Part shown: one piece after another, positions 1 through 13,179 of the stretch
Layout of the letters: the number at the start of each line of letters is the position of its first letter
Position numbering within the stretch: the first letter of the stretch is position 1
Assembly: GCF_000315625.1 (NCBI RefSeq)
Contig: NW_005434666.1
Location: 1,011,806-1,075,805, forward strand
Direction of reading: 5' to 3'
Source: Guillardia theta CCMP2712
Taxonomy: Eukaryota > Cryptophyceae > Pyrenomonadales > Geminigeraceae
Length of the DNA: 64,000 nt
The notes under the pieces: generated by a model
What the model was told of the DNA's origin: nothing
The model's input: the letters and a program-made list of their open reading frames with translations, nothing else
The model's database searches: none
Position numbers and translations under genes: made by a program

Positions 1-1600
1 ACGTCGCTGCTACTACAAGAACGACGTCGTCATCAGACGACCAGCGAGTAAAGCCAACGACAACAATGATCACCGCTCGCTCCCTTCCCGCTCATCATAC
101 TACGATCTCCTCCTTCTGCTCCTCCTCCTATTCGTCGTCATACACACTCTTGTTCAATTCTCCTCCTGGCCTGGGCTTCAAAAAGAGCGTCTTGCTCTGA
201 CGAACAAAGGTCGTCACGAGGGCACAACGACATCGAAGTTGGACAACGAGAAGGAACGATAAAGCGACAGAGACAAATGAAAAAACAGCAGAAGAATCAA
301 ACAAGAACCGAAGGAGCAGGAGGAAGAGAAGGAGAAGAAGGAGAAGGAGAAAGTTATATAATGAACGGCAAGGAGGGACCTGCGATCTTTCTTGCCTTGG
401 CTTCACTCTCTGCTCGCCTCATGAGACTTCGCACTTGAGTCTGAGCCAAGTCTTAGTTGAAGGAAGAGAACGAGAAAGAGTGAGAACAAGATGCTGCGAG
501 CAAGACAAGGGAAGGGGAGAAGTAGCAGCTGGAAGAGAGAAAGGTTTGTGACTTACCATGGCAACGTCTCGCTCTCGCTCTGCTTCTTGTTTGCTGGGAT
601 GTATGTTAGCAAGGCATTGAGGTAGAATGTGGGAAAGTGGAGCAAAAGGCAGCAGCAGCAGGTGGAAGAGGAGGGTCACATCTGGATGGCCTCGAACGCT
701 TCGATCTCGGCCTCATGCTTCTCCTGCATAGCCTAGAGAAAGGTCAGAGGGCGTGGGGAGGAGGAACCAAAATCCAAGAAGCAGATAATGATGAAGTGAA
801 ATTGAGACGGTATGAGATTGTGAGATGCGAAAGTATTTGAGATAAGGAAGAAGTTGCGAGAATAGCAAGAAGCGAGATTAGGTAGCATTGGGAGTGAAAG
901 GCGTGTGCTGATGGTTCAGTGCAGACCTGAGCAGTGAGCGCCTCTGCTTCCATCTTCGCGATCTTCGCGTCTTGAGCTTCTTGTTGAGCTGCGAAATGAA
1001 AGAAAGTGAGAAGAATTTCCCCTCCTCTCCCTTCCCTCCCTGTCCCTTCCTCTCCAACCTTTCATCGCCCTTTCATCTGCAAGAGATCTCTCAAGCTCTG
1101 CTGCCTTCTGCGCTGCTCGCGCATTTTCGCTGATCATCGCAAACTCAGTCTTCTGAGCTTCCGCTTTCTGTTTGAGTTCTCAAAAGGAATGTAGATAGGA
1201 ACGTAAGACCTCACTTGTCTCAGATCAATCTCTTGTTGTTTTGCTCTCTCAGACCTGTCAAGCAAGGCATTACACTTCCTTCTCTATACTTCTCACCTAC
1301 TCTCGAGCTCTTTCATTCGCGTTTTCAGCCTCTTGCTTGGCCGCCTTTGACAGCTCTGCCGCCTGCTGGGCATTCTCTTCCGCCTGCGGAGGAAGTCAAC
1401 TGCAATTGTCACGGGGAAGTCATTTGATCTCACAATCTTGCGAGCTTTCGCTTCAGCGGCTGCGACAGCTTCTGCTCTCTTCATTGCGTTCTCTTTGTTC
1501 GCAAGTTCGTTCTGCCATCACAGGTCAGTGTCATAGGTCGAAGTCGAAGTCAGCTTTCTCATCACCACTACCACAACCTCCTCCTCCTCCTCCTCCTTCT

Positions 1601-1665
<65 letters not shown>

Positions 1666-4600
1666 CTCCTCCTCCTCCTCCTCCTCCTCCTCCTCCTCCT
1701 CCTCCTCCTCCTACATCACCACCACCACCACCACCACCACTATCTGCTATCCAACGTGCCCTACCACTACTACCACCACAACCACCACCACCACTGCATG
1801 ACTTACAAGCGCCTCTTGCGCTCGGTTCTCTGCTTGCAGTGCAAGCGACTTTGCCTCTGCGCAGTTGTGAGGAGGAAATGAAGTGAAGAAAGGAAGTCAG
1901 CTAACCTGCTGCTGCGCTGCGAGCCTTCTCGACTTCCAAATTTGCGATGTCGGCAAGCTGATAAGACATTCAAAACCAAGGAGAGGACGAAAGGAAGAGA
2001 AAAAATGGGGCAGGGAACGAAAGTACAAAACGAGAAAAGATCACCTTGCGTGCTTCGCTCGCCGCCATGATCGCGGCTTGCTTGTCCTTGTTTGCTTGGC
2101 TTGCTACTTCCTGTAGCCTCAAGTGAGGAAGAGGAGAAAACAAGAACAGAGTGTAGGCGCAGTTGCAAGAACAAAGAAAGGGAGAAGGGAGTCAAGCAAG
2201 GACGATGATGAGCAAGAAGAGGGGATTGAAGAGGAACGAAACAAAGAAGACATGAAGAAGGAAGGAAGAGGATCTCACTTCAGCAGCGGCCTTGCTTGCT
2301 TCAGCAGCTTGACAAGTGATGATCAAGTTGTTTTTCTCATTCTCTGAAGGCCATGTAAAGTAAGAAAGCCTCGATGGACCCAGAACACAACAATTCAGGC
2401 GTTCAATATCAACATACAACAGTTCATGAATCGCATGTTTGGATAGCAGGTCAAATACCACGTGCCAAACAAGATGTATGAAAAAGGGCGCAAATTTGCA
2501 TCACAGACATACATCACAGCTGGCTTGCCTGTTCTTATCCGGTTCGAAATCTCCTCGTTCATCTTTGCCTCTGCAACCATCCGAGCATCATCTGCAAGAG
2601 AATCAATCTCCATTGCCGCATGGTTGAGAAACTCCTCCTCCTCCTCCTCCTCCTCCTCCTCTTCTTCCTCCTCCTCTCCTGCTCCCCATCTGCCCTTCTG
2701 CTCTCTCCCCTCCTTCTCTCCCTTCCTTCTCTTCCTTCCTCCTCTTTCCCTGGTCCGACCTGCAGCTCGAGCCAACTTCTCAGCTTCGCTGCACATCAGG
2801 AGTCAGGAAGCAAACGGCATTCTCTAGTCTTCACCATCTCGAGTCTTCAGCCCTCTTGCTCTCCTCTTCCGCCAACTTCCGGGCCTGCGGCACAATAGTG
2901 AAATGGGAGGGAAACGTCGAGCCTCTTCACTTTGGCTTCGGTCAAACACTGAAGAAGAGCTCGTTCTTTATCGTTCTCCGCAATCAGTCTAGCCGACTCT
3001 GCGATTTCCCCCCAAGTTAGAGAGCATGAATACACATTGCATGCAAAAAAATCAATGAGACATTACACGACAATCGAATGAATAGACAGCAGAATCATGA
3101 TTGATCAGTGGAGCATAGTCAAAGTTGGGAAGCTGATAGGAAACCTTAACTCAAGGGACCTGAAGAAACACAGCCAACAAGAAACACGCAAGGTTCTATC
3201 ACCAGCTAGCGAACGCAGTCCGTCGGCTTCTGCAGCTACCAGCTTCGACTGCGACTTACCATCAGCAAAGAAAAGCAGTCACCACGGAGAGAAGCCAGAC
3301 CTTTCTCTCTTTCTCAAGACATTCTTCAGCGTAGATTTCAGCTGCTTTCTGCAAGGAGAATCTCACGGTTTGTAATTCTGGATTATGGATAAGTACCTGA
3401 AGCTGTTGAGCTTGACGAGCCAGCTCTTCGAACTGTGCAAAGAAGTGCTAGTCAAGGAAGGAGAGCTACAGCGCTCCCTCCCTCCCTCCCTCCCTCCCTC
3501 CCTTCCTCCACCTCTGCATCCATCCATCCACCCATCTATCCATCCTTCCATTCCTCCCTCCCTCCCTCCCTCCCTCCCTCCCTCCCTCCCTCCCTCCCAC
3601 TTTTAGACCTGTATCTTCTGCTCTTTTGCCAGGTTCATCTCCTATTCTCACATGGTGAGTAGCGTCAATCCACACAAACTTGTTGTTCCTCACTTGCACT
3701 GCTTTTTCTGCTTGTTCGTTTGCCTACGTAGAGAGAAAATTCAACCTCAGAGTTCAAACATTTGATCATAATCACCATGGCTTTCTCAAGATTTGCGTGC
3801 TTGGCCATCTCCACAGCATTTCTGTCCTTTCACGTCAACATTTCATTTTTAAAGTATCAACACGACGAATGAAGGCTCTTCACGGCTGCTCAGATAAATA
3901 GTTCCAGAGTAGAACTCCTCGAAGTTTTACGTGTCAGACAGGCAACTTGCCTGCATTCTTCAGCAGACTTCAGAGCTCTTGCCTCGGCTTCTTCAGCCGC
4001 TGCTTGCGCAGCTTTGGCAGTTTTCTTGCAAAGAAATCAGCGCTCTTTCTTTCAACAAACGTAACATCACCTCCATCTCTTGTCTTTTCATGCATTCATT
4101 CTTGCAGAATCGGGTCAGATCTTCTCTTATTCTCACTCTTCCTTTGTCTTCACCTCGCAGTCTTTCTCTGCCATCCTTCTTGCCTGCAGAAAAAGTTACA
4201 AGGAGAACAAGGAGAGCGTGTGCTCTACCTTAGCTTCTGCTGTTGCCATCACCTCGCATCTGAGCCTTCCCCTTTCTGCGATCTCCTGCACAACGAAGCA
4301 ACCGTGACCATCAGGTGGACCCTACAGGCATTCTTGCTTGCTCACCTTCTCAGTCATAGCTTGGATTTTGTTACGCTCGGCAATCTCAGCCTTGATTTCT
4401 ACGTTGTTGAAACTAAGAAGGCAAGAGATTGATGAAATGAAAACAATCACCAGCTTGTTTCAGCTGATCGATGGCCTTGAACCAAACACGTCAACTTTCT
4501 AATCTTCATACTCAACTCTTCTGGTTCCTCACCTTTGCTGTTGCGACCTGTGCAGCCTCTGCATTCCTTTCAGCGATCATCTTTGCCTGCCATGTCGACA

Positions 4601-5650
4601 TCACAAGAATTCCGTCGCATCTCATCTCATAATCTTTTACTTGTTCGGCAAGGCTCTTGAGATCATCGGCCTCGAGCCTCAACGAACTCTCAAGCTGAGC
4701 TCTCTTCTCAGCCTCAGCTACCAGTAGCTTCATCTGCCATTTCGAAATGCATCAGCTCTGACTTGCCCTCCATCTTAGAGCGTCAGGGCAAACCTCCGCA
4801 ACTGTTCTTTCAGCCTCGGATCTCAGAGCTTCGGCAATGGCACGATCTTGATCGGCCTTAGTCCTGGAACGAGCACAAAGAACGTGAACCAACAAACGTT
4901 CCCAGTGATCATCTACTTCGCAGCAACAGCCTCATCACGGGCATCGCGCAGCGACCGAAGTTGTGAATCGCACTCAGCCTTCAACCTTAGAAGCTCTTGA
5001 GCATGGCTGCCATGGAACATCAGCGGCATTATATGGATGCAGTACATCCTGACCTCGCTTGAAGGGATCGAAGAGTGTCGTTGAGGTTTTGTACTTCTTT
5101 CGTCAACTTATCATTCTTGTCCTTCTCTGTCTCTAGATCCTTCTTGAGCTCGGAGATTTCTTGCTCAGTCTTCCTCCTTGCCTTGGAGGGTATCAGTGAA
5201 TCTTGCAAACTCATCCCGCCTTCACCTCGTTCTCGATCGCTCGGAGCAGGGAAGTTTTTTCCTCAGCACGCTCAAGATCATCCTGCAACTCCTCTGCCAG
5301 GTAGCCCAGAGTTTCGTTGGTCAGGAGGGACTCAAACTCTTCGTCCGCGTGCGATCTCGTCCGGACGTAAGTTGACCCATCTTGCTTCGACTCGATCAGA
5401 GTCAGCTCGCCAGGCTTCGTAGCGGAGGTAAGGATCCGATCGATCCTTCCTCCATCCCACACCACTGCCAGAGAAGAACAACCATCAGCAAGGACCGAAG
5501 GACACGTCTACCATCACCAGCGACATCTTGAGATCCCACTTCGAAGATGGTTCCGATGCCATGCTGTCTGAATGGGGTTGCCATCGAGACGCGCATGCCG
5601 ACTTTCGGCTGGACATCCTTGCCGATGAACTTTTCTTTCGCGCTCGACAT
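1..5650 (-). CDS. Coiled-coil protein with N-terminal SH3-like module, partial at left edge
   Basis: Many short exons. The ATG at 5650 is followed by a compact beta-rich module (VGMRVSMATPFRQHGIGTI, then WDGGRIDRIL after an intron) resembling SH3/MIB-HERC2-like folds. After that comes LAEELQDDLERAEEKTSLL and a long run of Ala/Glu/Lys-rich heptad segments in successive exons (RRKTEQEISELKKDLETEKD near 5150, AEAEKRAQLESSLRLEADDL near 4700, KRAEAVAAAEAKARKI near 1450, AMQEKHEAEIEAFEAIQ near 700). Coiled-coil-like sequence is still visible at about 140-200, so the gene probably continues past the window. The N-terminus is clearly paralogous to the plus-strand gene starting at 7354. No enzymatic motif is seen. 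A filament or cortical scaffold role is inference from the coiled coil. The introns hold large simple repeats. Exon borders are approximate. Confidence 0.75.
1576..1797. repeat. Compound microsatellite (CT)n-(TCC)n-(ACC)n
   Basis: A CT run (about 1605-1661), then a TCC run (to about 1711), then CAC/ACC units. It lies in an intron of the minus-strand coiled-coil gene. On the plus strand it gives a spurious Ser/Thr-rich reading frame. Confidence 0.9.
3476..3600. repeat. (CCCT)n / (ATCC)n tetranucleotide array
   Basis: Two CCCT blocks flank a block of ATCC/ATCY units (about 3509-3550). The array lies in an intron of the minus-strand coiled-coil gene. Pro/Ser and Arg/Gly-rich frames over it are artefacts of the repeat. 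Confidence 0.9.
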
Positions 5651-7353
5651 CCTGTAACGTTATTTGTTAGCCTTTTCCTAACGGACCAGAACTAGCAAAC
5701 CTGGCTCAACAATGCTGGAATGTCGATGATCAGGCAAAAATACCTGTCAAAGGTGTCAGAGGGGAGAAACAGACTCGTCGCAAGGAAAGAAAATCACTTT
5801 CATTTCTTCTTTGCAATTGAATGCTATTCCGACCAACTATGTGAATCACCTAAAGCAAGTACACCTTCATTCTCTCCCTACTCTTCCGGGGTTACTCCTA
5901 CTCGGACTAGGAATCTATCAGCTCATGTCTATCAACTCAGTGTTTGTGTTGCATATCATCAATGATTCATGTTTACTCATGAATCTCTCCCGATATCCTC
6001 CAAAAATGCATCATTCAGCATGTCAGATTCCTCTGTGTCCTGTCACAAAGAGCACTGCAAATCCTACATCTCATTTTCAAAATCACTGCACAATATTCAT
6101 CTTTGCAAAAATAATTCGGAGCCGCCGAACTCCTGTCGAGGTGCATCTCAAGGAAATCAGTGATACCTGTGAAAACAAACTTGACTGAGAATTTCAAATA
6201 CTCGGAAGAGAATTCAAAAATGCCGAAATGTTCGTCGCTCCGACATCGGAGCGAAAACATTGACTCGCGTAAGCTCAAACTTCTTCTTTGAAATTCAAAT
6301 TTTGAGAAGAGAAAATGAAAACATTATGAGCCGGCTCGGAGTTGATCCGATAGAAATCCCGGCCTACCCCTACCCTACCCCATCGTCGAACCTCTCAAAA
6401 TTTCCTCTGGAATCCCCTCATCCCACCACTTACTTGTACCCTCAAAAGATCCAATTTCGTACCCCCACCCCCTCCTTCGACCCTGTGAATCCCACAAAAT
6501 GATCTTAGAGAGGATTGTGCTACTACCCCTTCAGTCAAGATACCCCACCTACTCTTTACTCCTGAAACTACCCTACTGAATAGGTGGGCTGACCCTTCGT
6601 TGGGACTCGAAAGGGCAGGGACACCGGTACGATTGATATGGCACCGTCACCAACCCCCCATATGGTACTGCAAGGTACCCACCTACTGGAGTTAAAACAC
6701 GTAGCACCCCCCGATGCGAAATGTTATTGCTATCACGGTACCCGGTGGTATTCCGATGCACCCCACGACTTTCCCGACACAAATGAAGGGGTACTACCTA
6801 TCACCTCTATGTGAAAAAGGCATGAATGAGGGGTAGTAGGGTCATCAGAGTACCCCCTCACTCCTCTCTCTATAGGATTCTTTCAGTACCGCCTCATCGG
6901 ACCTTGACTAGTTTGTTTTGACCGAGGGGAGGTAGGGTACTAAACTTCAGGGGTAGTTTCATCGGGGGACGGGTATACTGTATGTGATGACCCGTCTTTC
7001 AAGATGAAAGCGAGTGGAAATCAGGTGGTAGGGCACCCTTGAACGACAGGAGTCGGATCCTGTACCAGAGGGTAGGTGCGTTTGGAGGTGGGGTGCAGCG
7101 AGGAGAGGAATGGCAGCGACGAAATGCTGTTTAGAGTAGGAGAACAAGGAATGGAGTAAGAAAGAGTGAAGAGAGATTATCATGGTTGAGTTCTTGAAAT
7201 GTTAGAGACAGAGAACAGACAAGTCGTTCTGAACGGTGGAGACTTTGCAGCGATGGAGTAGAAACAAGGATTGCAAGCCTGTCGTGAGAGTTTATCGTTT
7301 GAAGTTTCGAGAGCATCTATTCGGGTTGTGGTTGAGTTGTCTTGATAGGATTT
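5651..7353. other. Spacer between divergent paralogs, with C-run/G-run tract
   Basis: A 1.7 kb gap between two head-to-head genes, presumably holding both promoters. The first 700 bases look ordinary. From about 6355 to 6990 the sequence is full of CTACCC/TACCCC units on the plus strand, turning to GGGGTA/GGTAGGG units after about 6830. This gives a roughly inverted layout. No convincing coding exon was seen. Confidence 0.6.
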
Positions 7354-10300
7354 TATGTCCTCAAGGTTACCGGCGATGCCAACTCTTCAAGACAAAGACG
7401 TCAAGTTTGTTGGCAAAGATGCCGAGCCTAAGGTCGGCATGAGAGTGAAAATGGCTCCCAATCTTCGCCAGCACGGACTGGGAACCATCTATGACATCGG
7501 GAAAGGCGATGTTGGAGGTATGCTCCGAACATGCTTGAACCTTGTTGTCTTACTGTCGAGGCAGTCGCATGGGATGGTGGACGCATGGATCGTGTTCTCG
7601 TGTCTGGCGTGCAGAATGGAGAACTCTCCCTGGTGACTGCAAACATTGACAGCACCTACTCGAGGACAAGGTCGCACACCTCGGCCGACAAGGCTCCCAC
7701 CAACAACAAGGCCTTATCATCCCTCGCTGAGGAGCTGCAGGATGACCTCGAGCGTGTGGAGGAGAAGACTGCTCTCCTTCGTGCTGCAGAAATCGAGGTT
7801 GGTGGGAACATGGAAGAGGTTGAGACTTAACCTCTCTGCAGGCAAGACGACGTGCTGAAGAGGAGCTTGCCATCGCTCTGAAGGAGGCAGAGGAGTGCAA
7901 GAAGACCAATGAGAAGCTCAACAAGGACGTCTCTGGACTGAAGGATACCCTCAAGGCAACAGAGAAGAAGTTAGCCCGTTGGTTTGCTACATCTGCGATT
8001 TACTTTCCTGCAGGTACACGGAGCAGGTCGCAGACTTGAAAGCAGATTACGAACAGCAGCTTTCTTCGCTCAGAGATGCTCGTAACGAAGCAATCAACGA
8101 GCGGTGATGATATCTCATAATCGAGTTCGTTACGTTTGATGAGAGTTGTCATTAGGGATCAGAAAGAAATCGCTCGTTCGAAAGAGCAATTGCAGAAGGA
8201 GATTGCTCAAGGAAAAGCCAGTAAGAGCGTCATTTTCACGAAAATTCTTCAAACTTACACTGCAAACCAAAAAAGAGGAAGAGGAGGTTTTGAAGCAAGA
8301 TGCGATCAAAAAGTCCGAGGAATACTTCAAGGCCAAGACTCAGGTAATTTTCTGAAATCCCTCACATGGTCGGTACATTAATCGTTGCTCAAGGCTGAGG
8401 AGAAGACTGCGGCTGCTGAGAAGGTACTGCCACACCTTGAAGTGGACCAACAACTTGTTGACCATGAGTACTTAGGCGGAACGATTGGAAGCCGAGAAAC
8501 GCAAGGAGGCGGAGGATCGGACCGCTGCAGCTCTCAGCAAGCAGAAGGAAGCTGGTGAAAGAAGAGCCGTATTGAGAGTTTTCTTGAACACTAACTCTTG
8601 TTGCAGAGAACGCTAAGGTCACCGCTGAAGCAAGAGTGGTTGTCTTGGAGAAGGTGCAATCTTGTTGCTCTGCCCTCTTCTTGTTCTAAAATCCATCGTC
8701 TCTTCCAGGATGTCGCAGCTGCCGAAGCCGCTCGTGCCCGCCAGGAGAGCATCGCAACCGCCGAGGCGAAGGCAAGGTGACATGCAGTAGGTTGATATCA
8801 CTGGTTATCTAAACAACTTCTGCAGGCACACTGCCGAGCAGGAGGCAGCAGTGAGCATCATCTCTTTTTTTCTCCTTGCCAGCCTTTGCTCTTCTCATAC
8901 CGTGACTGTCAACAGAAAGAGCTTGCGAAGGCCCTGGACTTCCAGAGGAAGGCCGAGCTGGTTCGATCGATCGGATCCGTTCCACTTGCTTCAGGCTGAT
9001 TGATCCTTTGAAGGCCATCATTGCCCAGCAAGAGGCCCTTGCGAGAGAGGATGCAGCATTCCACCAGGCGAAGCTCGACAGGTCGATCTCTGTGACCTCC
9101 TCTTGGATCTGATGGGGCGCTGCAGGCAGAAGTTGGCTGAGGCCGAGATGAAGGTTGCTGAGGTAGGGGAAGAGAGTTGTTTCTGTGCCTCCAGTGATTC
9201 ACTTGTGCAGATGAAAGAGGCTGTCACGCAAGCGGAACAAGCACAAGAGATTGCCGAGCGATCAGAGGCCGCCATGTCCCAGCAACTCACCCGAATGCAG
9301 GCAAGCTTGTGCAGTGTAGGCTCAGTTGATTCCCTGAGCTTCACCCTAGTTGGCTCTTGAGGCAGCTGAAGCTGCCGCTGAGCACGCCAGGCAAGCAGCT
9401 GCTCAAGCGAAGGCCAACGCAGAGAGGGCCGACGGTCTCCGAAAGATTGCAGGTTGGCACTTGGAGGGTACGACCACGGGTGACAGTTGAACAGAGGAGG
9501 AGACTCTCCTTGCGGAGGCAGCCAAACAGCGAGCGATAGCGAATGCTGAAGCTGAAGCCAAAGCTCGCAAGAGGTGAGAGAAGGGAGAAGACAGAAGGGA
9601 GACGAAGGGTTTCTTGTTGCCTCACGAGTCTCGTCAGGGCGGAGCAGGATTGCGCCATGGAGAGCAAGCTTCGCGTTGCCGCCAAGGCTTCTCTTGCCGC
9701 TGCTCTCGAGGACTTGAGCAAGATGAAGGTGAATTCATGTTGCAGAGAACGAGTTTTAACAAAAAATTCAGGCTGCTTTCGACAGCGAGAATGCTCTTCG
9801 CAGAGCTGCTGAGTCGGACCTTGCCAATGAGAAGATCCTCCGCAAGCAGGCAGAGGAAGCTCTTGCTCAGAGCAACGACGAGAAGGCCAGACTGATTAAG
9901 GCCAGAGACAGTGCCCTGGTATAACATCATGATGTCTTGGCGCCCTTCCCACTTTCCAAACTCTTGCCTGCCCTATCATCCCTTCTATCCCTCCCACCCC
10001 CTCGCTACTTGCTGTTACCTGTTAAGTGCGTCCCGTCCTCTCAGTACAGTGATCATGACACAGGCTGACGCGCAAGCAAGAAGAGATGAGCTGGCAGCTC
10101 TGAAGAAGGAGATGGACGATCTCCTTGCCAAACTCCGCAAGGTGAGGGTGACGGTCTTTATGAGAACATGATCATGATGTTCGAGCAGGCCGAGGATGAC
10201 CTTGCCGTCGCTCTCCGCGAGAAGGCTTCGGCTGAGCAGAATGCGCAGGATCTTGCTCGCAAGCTGCAGGAGGTGAGAGTGCGGAACCTGGAGGTGAGAG

Positions 10301-11344
10301 GGACTGACGTGCTTGTGATCGCAAGTCCAACGGCAAGCTCCAGTTGGAGAGGAACAACGTCAAAGAGCTCAAGGAGAACCTGGCCATCGAGACATCCAGA
10401 CGCGAGCAGGCAAACAGCCAATTTCAGTCCGGCTGCCATGGTGACGCGAATCTTTACAGCTCGAGAAGGCCATGCAAGACCTCGAGGCTCAGCTCCGTCT
10501 GCTCCAGGAGCAGCTGAAGAGAGAGGTGGAGAGCCGCAAGAGGTCTGAGCGAGCGATCTAGCTCAGCGCTTTGATCGAGCCTCCAGGGCGGAGTCGGAGG
10601 CTATCACCGAGCGCGAGTGAGGAGAGAGATCGAAATCCGCCATGAGCCTTGCGATGGAATCATCGCCGAGCTCAGGTGACCAGACCTGCCAAGCTCCCTC
10701 CATCCTCCCTGCTCCCTCCACCCTGCTCCCTCCCTCCTCTGGTCTAGAAGTGCCTTAACTCTGTTCTGCAGGAGGCAGATTGAAGCTCTCAAGGCTGAGT
10801 CCCGCATGAAGCTCAGTGCACCTGCTCCTCGTAGGAAGGCAGGAGTCGGTCTCCTTCTCGGGAAGTTTGATGTGAGCATTGTGCATGCTGCGAGAAACCA
10901 GAACTCACGACGCTGCAGGATGACCATCACACACATGCCGACAAGATTTACATCCTCCAGGTATCTCCTCCTCCATCTCTCCCTCCTCCCCTTCCCCTCC
11001 TCCATATCTTCCTCCTCCTCCTCTCATTACCCTTATTCTCGTCTTTCTTTCCTGCTACCCTGTGCTGACGACTGGGAAGGTGGTGCCTGGAGGAGCAGCC
11101 TCCGAGAACGGCTTGATCCAGGTGGACGACATCCTCGTCTCCGTTGATGCCAGGCGTGTCGAGGTGAGAGCGCAAACTTTGTAGTTGACGAGCAGCTGAA
11201 CTAGAGCAGAGCATGGAGCTCGACCAGGTCTTCAGCATCATCCAGGACTGGGAGGGCACCGAAGTCGAGCTCCAAATGGAGCGTAAGGACGGTTCCAGCT
11301 ACAACGTCCGTCTCCGCCGCAAGGTCACCCCGCAGTTCCAGTAG
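7354..11344 (+). CDS. Coiled-coil protein with N-terminal SH3-like module and C-terminal PDZ domain
   Basis: Paralog of the divergent gene at 5650. The N-terminus has KDVKFVGKDAEPKVGMRVKM and QHGLGTIYDIGKGDVG, then (after an intron) AVAWDGGRMDRVL and SLAEELQDDLERVEEKTALL. The middle, in many small exons, is Ala/Glu/Lys/Arg-rich coiled coil. The last exons (about 10830-11341) form a PDZ domain: carboxylate-binding loop GVGLLLGKF, then VVPGGAASENGLIQVDDIL, MELDQVFSIIQDWEGTEVEL and a final beta strand. The stop TAG is at 11342. PDZ domains bind C-terminal peptides or other PDZ domains, so this is likely a scaffold with one partner-binding end. In-frame ATGs at 7354 and 7375 are both possible starts. 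Confidence 0.8.
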
Positions 11345-12986
11345 GCAGTTCATGCTGTAGACCCAAAGCAGCAGGGACAGCAAGTGCTGAGAAAGGAAGT
11401 AAGAGGAATCACCTCCTCCTCCTCCTCTCAGCCTTACCGTGCGAAGAAATAGAAAGCCAGAAGACTGGAGGCTTCGCCGATCTGCGCATTAAAAATTTCC
11501 ACCGTGAGGTCCTCGCAGTCTTTTCCTCTCCCTCTGCCTACCCAAGATGCAGCCAGCCCACCGAAGTAATCCCCAACCAGCCCGGACGCGTTCCTGGACG
11601 AGGCACCTCGGGTCAGCTGACCTCGAGCACGACAGTTCTCCACCTGAAGCCCTGCTGAGAGGCCGCGAAGATGAGGGTGAGGAGGAGAACGAAAGCGAGA
11701 GCAGCTTCCTGGTAAAGGCATGAACTAGCATGAGGAGCAGAGGGCAGGGACCTCAACGAGGATGCGAGGAGAGGAGGAGCTGTTGAGTGCCGCGGAAATG
11801 CTGGTAATGCTCCTCCTGATGCGATACGCGATTGGGAGAGCAAACAAGAAACTCCAGCTGTTTTCAGCGAGCTCAGTGCGAGGAAGCGAACAAAGTGCCT
11901 CACATCCAAACCCACAGCCAAGTTGGGTTTTGATGCTTCACGTTGACCTGCCGTGATCGTTGATGGAGATAACAACATCAGTACAACATTGTCATACCAC
12001 AACAGTGATGAAGAAAATGCAAAAAATCGTGAAGAAAAAGATGAAAATCCTCTGCCGCCTGGGCACTCCCTGCAAAGAACACAAACCATCAGTCGATCGG
12101 CAGCTGAGACTTCGAGGTGTCAATGGGACCTCTGCTATGGTTGGACCGCAGCAAGAGCACGGCAACATTCCGAGCTGAGGAAGAGGAGGAGAGTGAGAGA
12201 TTAGATTGAAGGAATATGCGTGGTGACCGATACGGCAGCTTCATCGCCCGCGAACCATAAGGACAACAAGCTGTGGTTCTGACAGAGATACTCTTTCCAG
12301 GTGAACTCAGATCTTTGCGCCTCCTGGAAGCATGCACAGAGCAGGGAGAGAAGAGGACAGAAGTCGGGACAGCATGGAGAGCAGGAATGATAAAGGGAAG
12401 AGGAAATCAGGGAAGAGGAAAGGAAGGGAGAGCAGGCAGGAGTCGAAAAATCGATCAGATCTCAGAATCGTCAACGTGGATTCCTTACAAGATGCCCAAA
12501 GTCCATCGGTCCTCCGAAGACGCCATCTTATCGCATACCGTCAGCGATTACACACGAACAAGCTTGACGCCCTTTTCACCTGTAGCACCCTCGTTCAAGA
12601 GTCCCTCTTCTTTCATGCTGAAGTTTGATCGGGGACAGAACTGCAGTTTCAATCACACATGAGATGGCGACAGCGCTGGAGGAAGTTGGTTGAACGCCGT
12701 GATTGCGGGTATTCGAGAAGTGACATGCAGACATTGGAGATGTTCCACTATCGGGCAACACTGGGGCAGAAGCAGCAGCAGCAGCAGCAGGCGCAGCAGC
12801 AGCAGCAGCAGCAGCAGGCGCAGCAGCATGCGCAGGAGCAAGTCGCATCGCTTCTTTCAGCACAAACTGTCGCCCCCCCGACAGAAACTAAAACTTTTCT
12901 ATAGCGGAATAAAAAGGCAGAAACAATATCAATAGCACAAGGATTTGCTGCCCTGTACTGCTCCTGCTCCCGCTCTCGCTCCTGCG

Positions 12987-13060
<74 letters not shown>

Positions 13061-13179
13061 CCTGTGCTCCTGCTCTATTCTCGAAACCCATTCTATATCC
13101 TCTCGTTTTGCCTTCCTTCCTCCTTCCAGTGGCTTCACTACAAGTTGAGCGTTTCTGGCATGCTGTTCCGGTCGCCATC
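11345..13179. other. Spacer with unassigned short open frames
   Basis: There is no gene I can support. The plus-strand frame at about 12430-12660 (STWIPYKMPKVHRSSEDA region) looks mildly protein-like and could be an upstream exon of the following EsV-1-7 gene or an unrelated small gene. A CAG run (12771-12835) and a TGCTCC hexamer array (about 12959-13068) sit near the right end. Confidence 0.4.
12959..13068. repeat. (TGCTCC)n hexanucleotide array
   Basis: Near-perfect CTCCTG/TGCTCC tandem hexamers, about 18 units. The same unit recurs, in either orientation, near 16.35, 19.8, 21.8 and 63.1 kb. It reads as Ala-Pro or Gly-Ala on translation and is not coding here. Confidence 0.9.

Noticed and set aside
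1241..1801. 186-codon plus-strand frame with long Ser and Thr runs
   Set aside because: It runs across a CT/TCC/ACC microsatellite inside an intron of the minus-strand coiled-coil gene.
6355..6990. Internal telomere array
   Set aside because: Units are degenerate and change strand midway; no regular tandem telomere period is visible.
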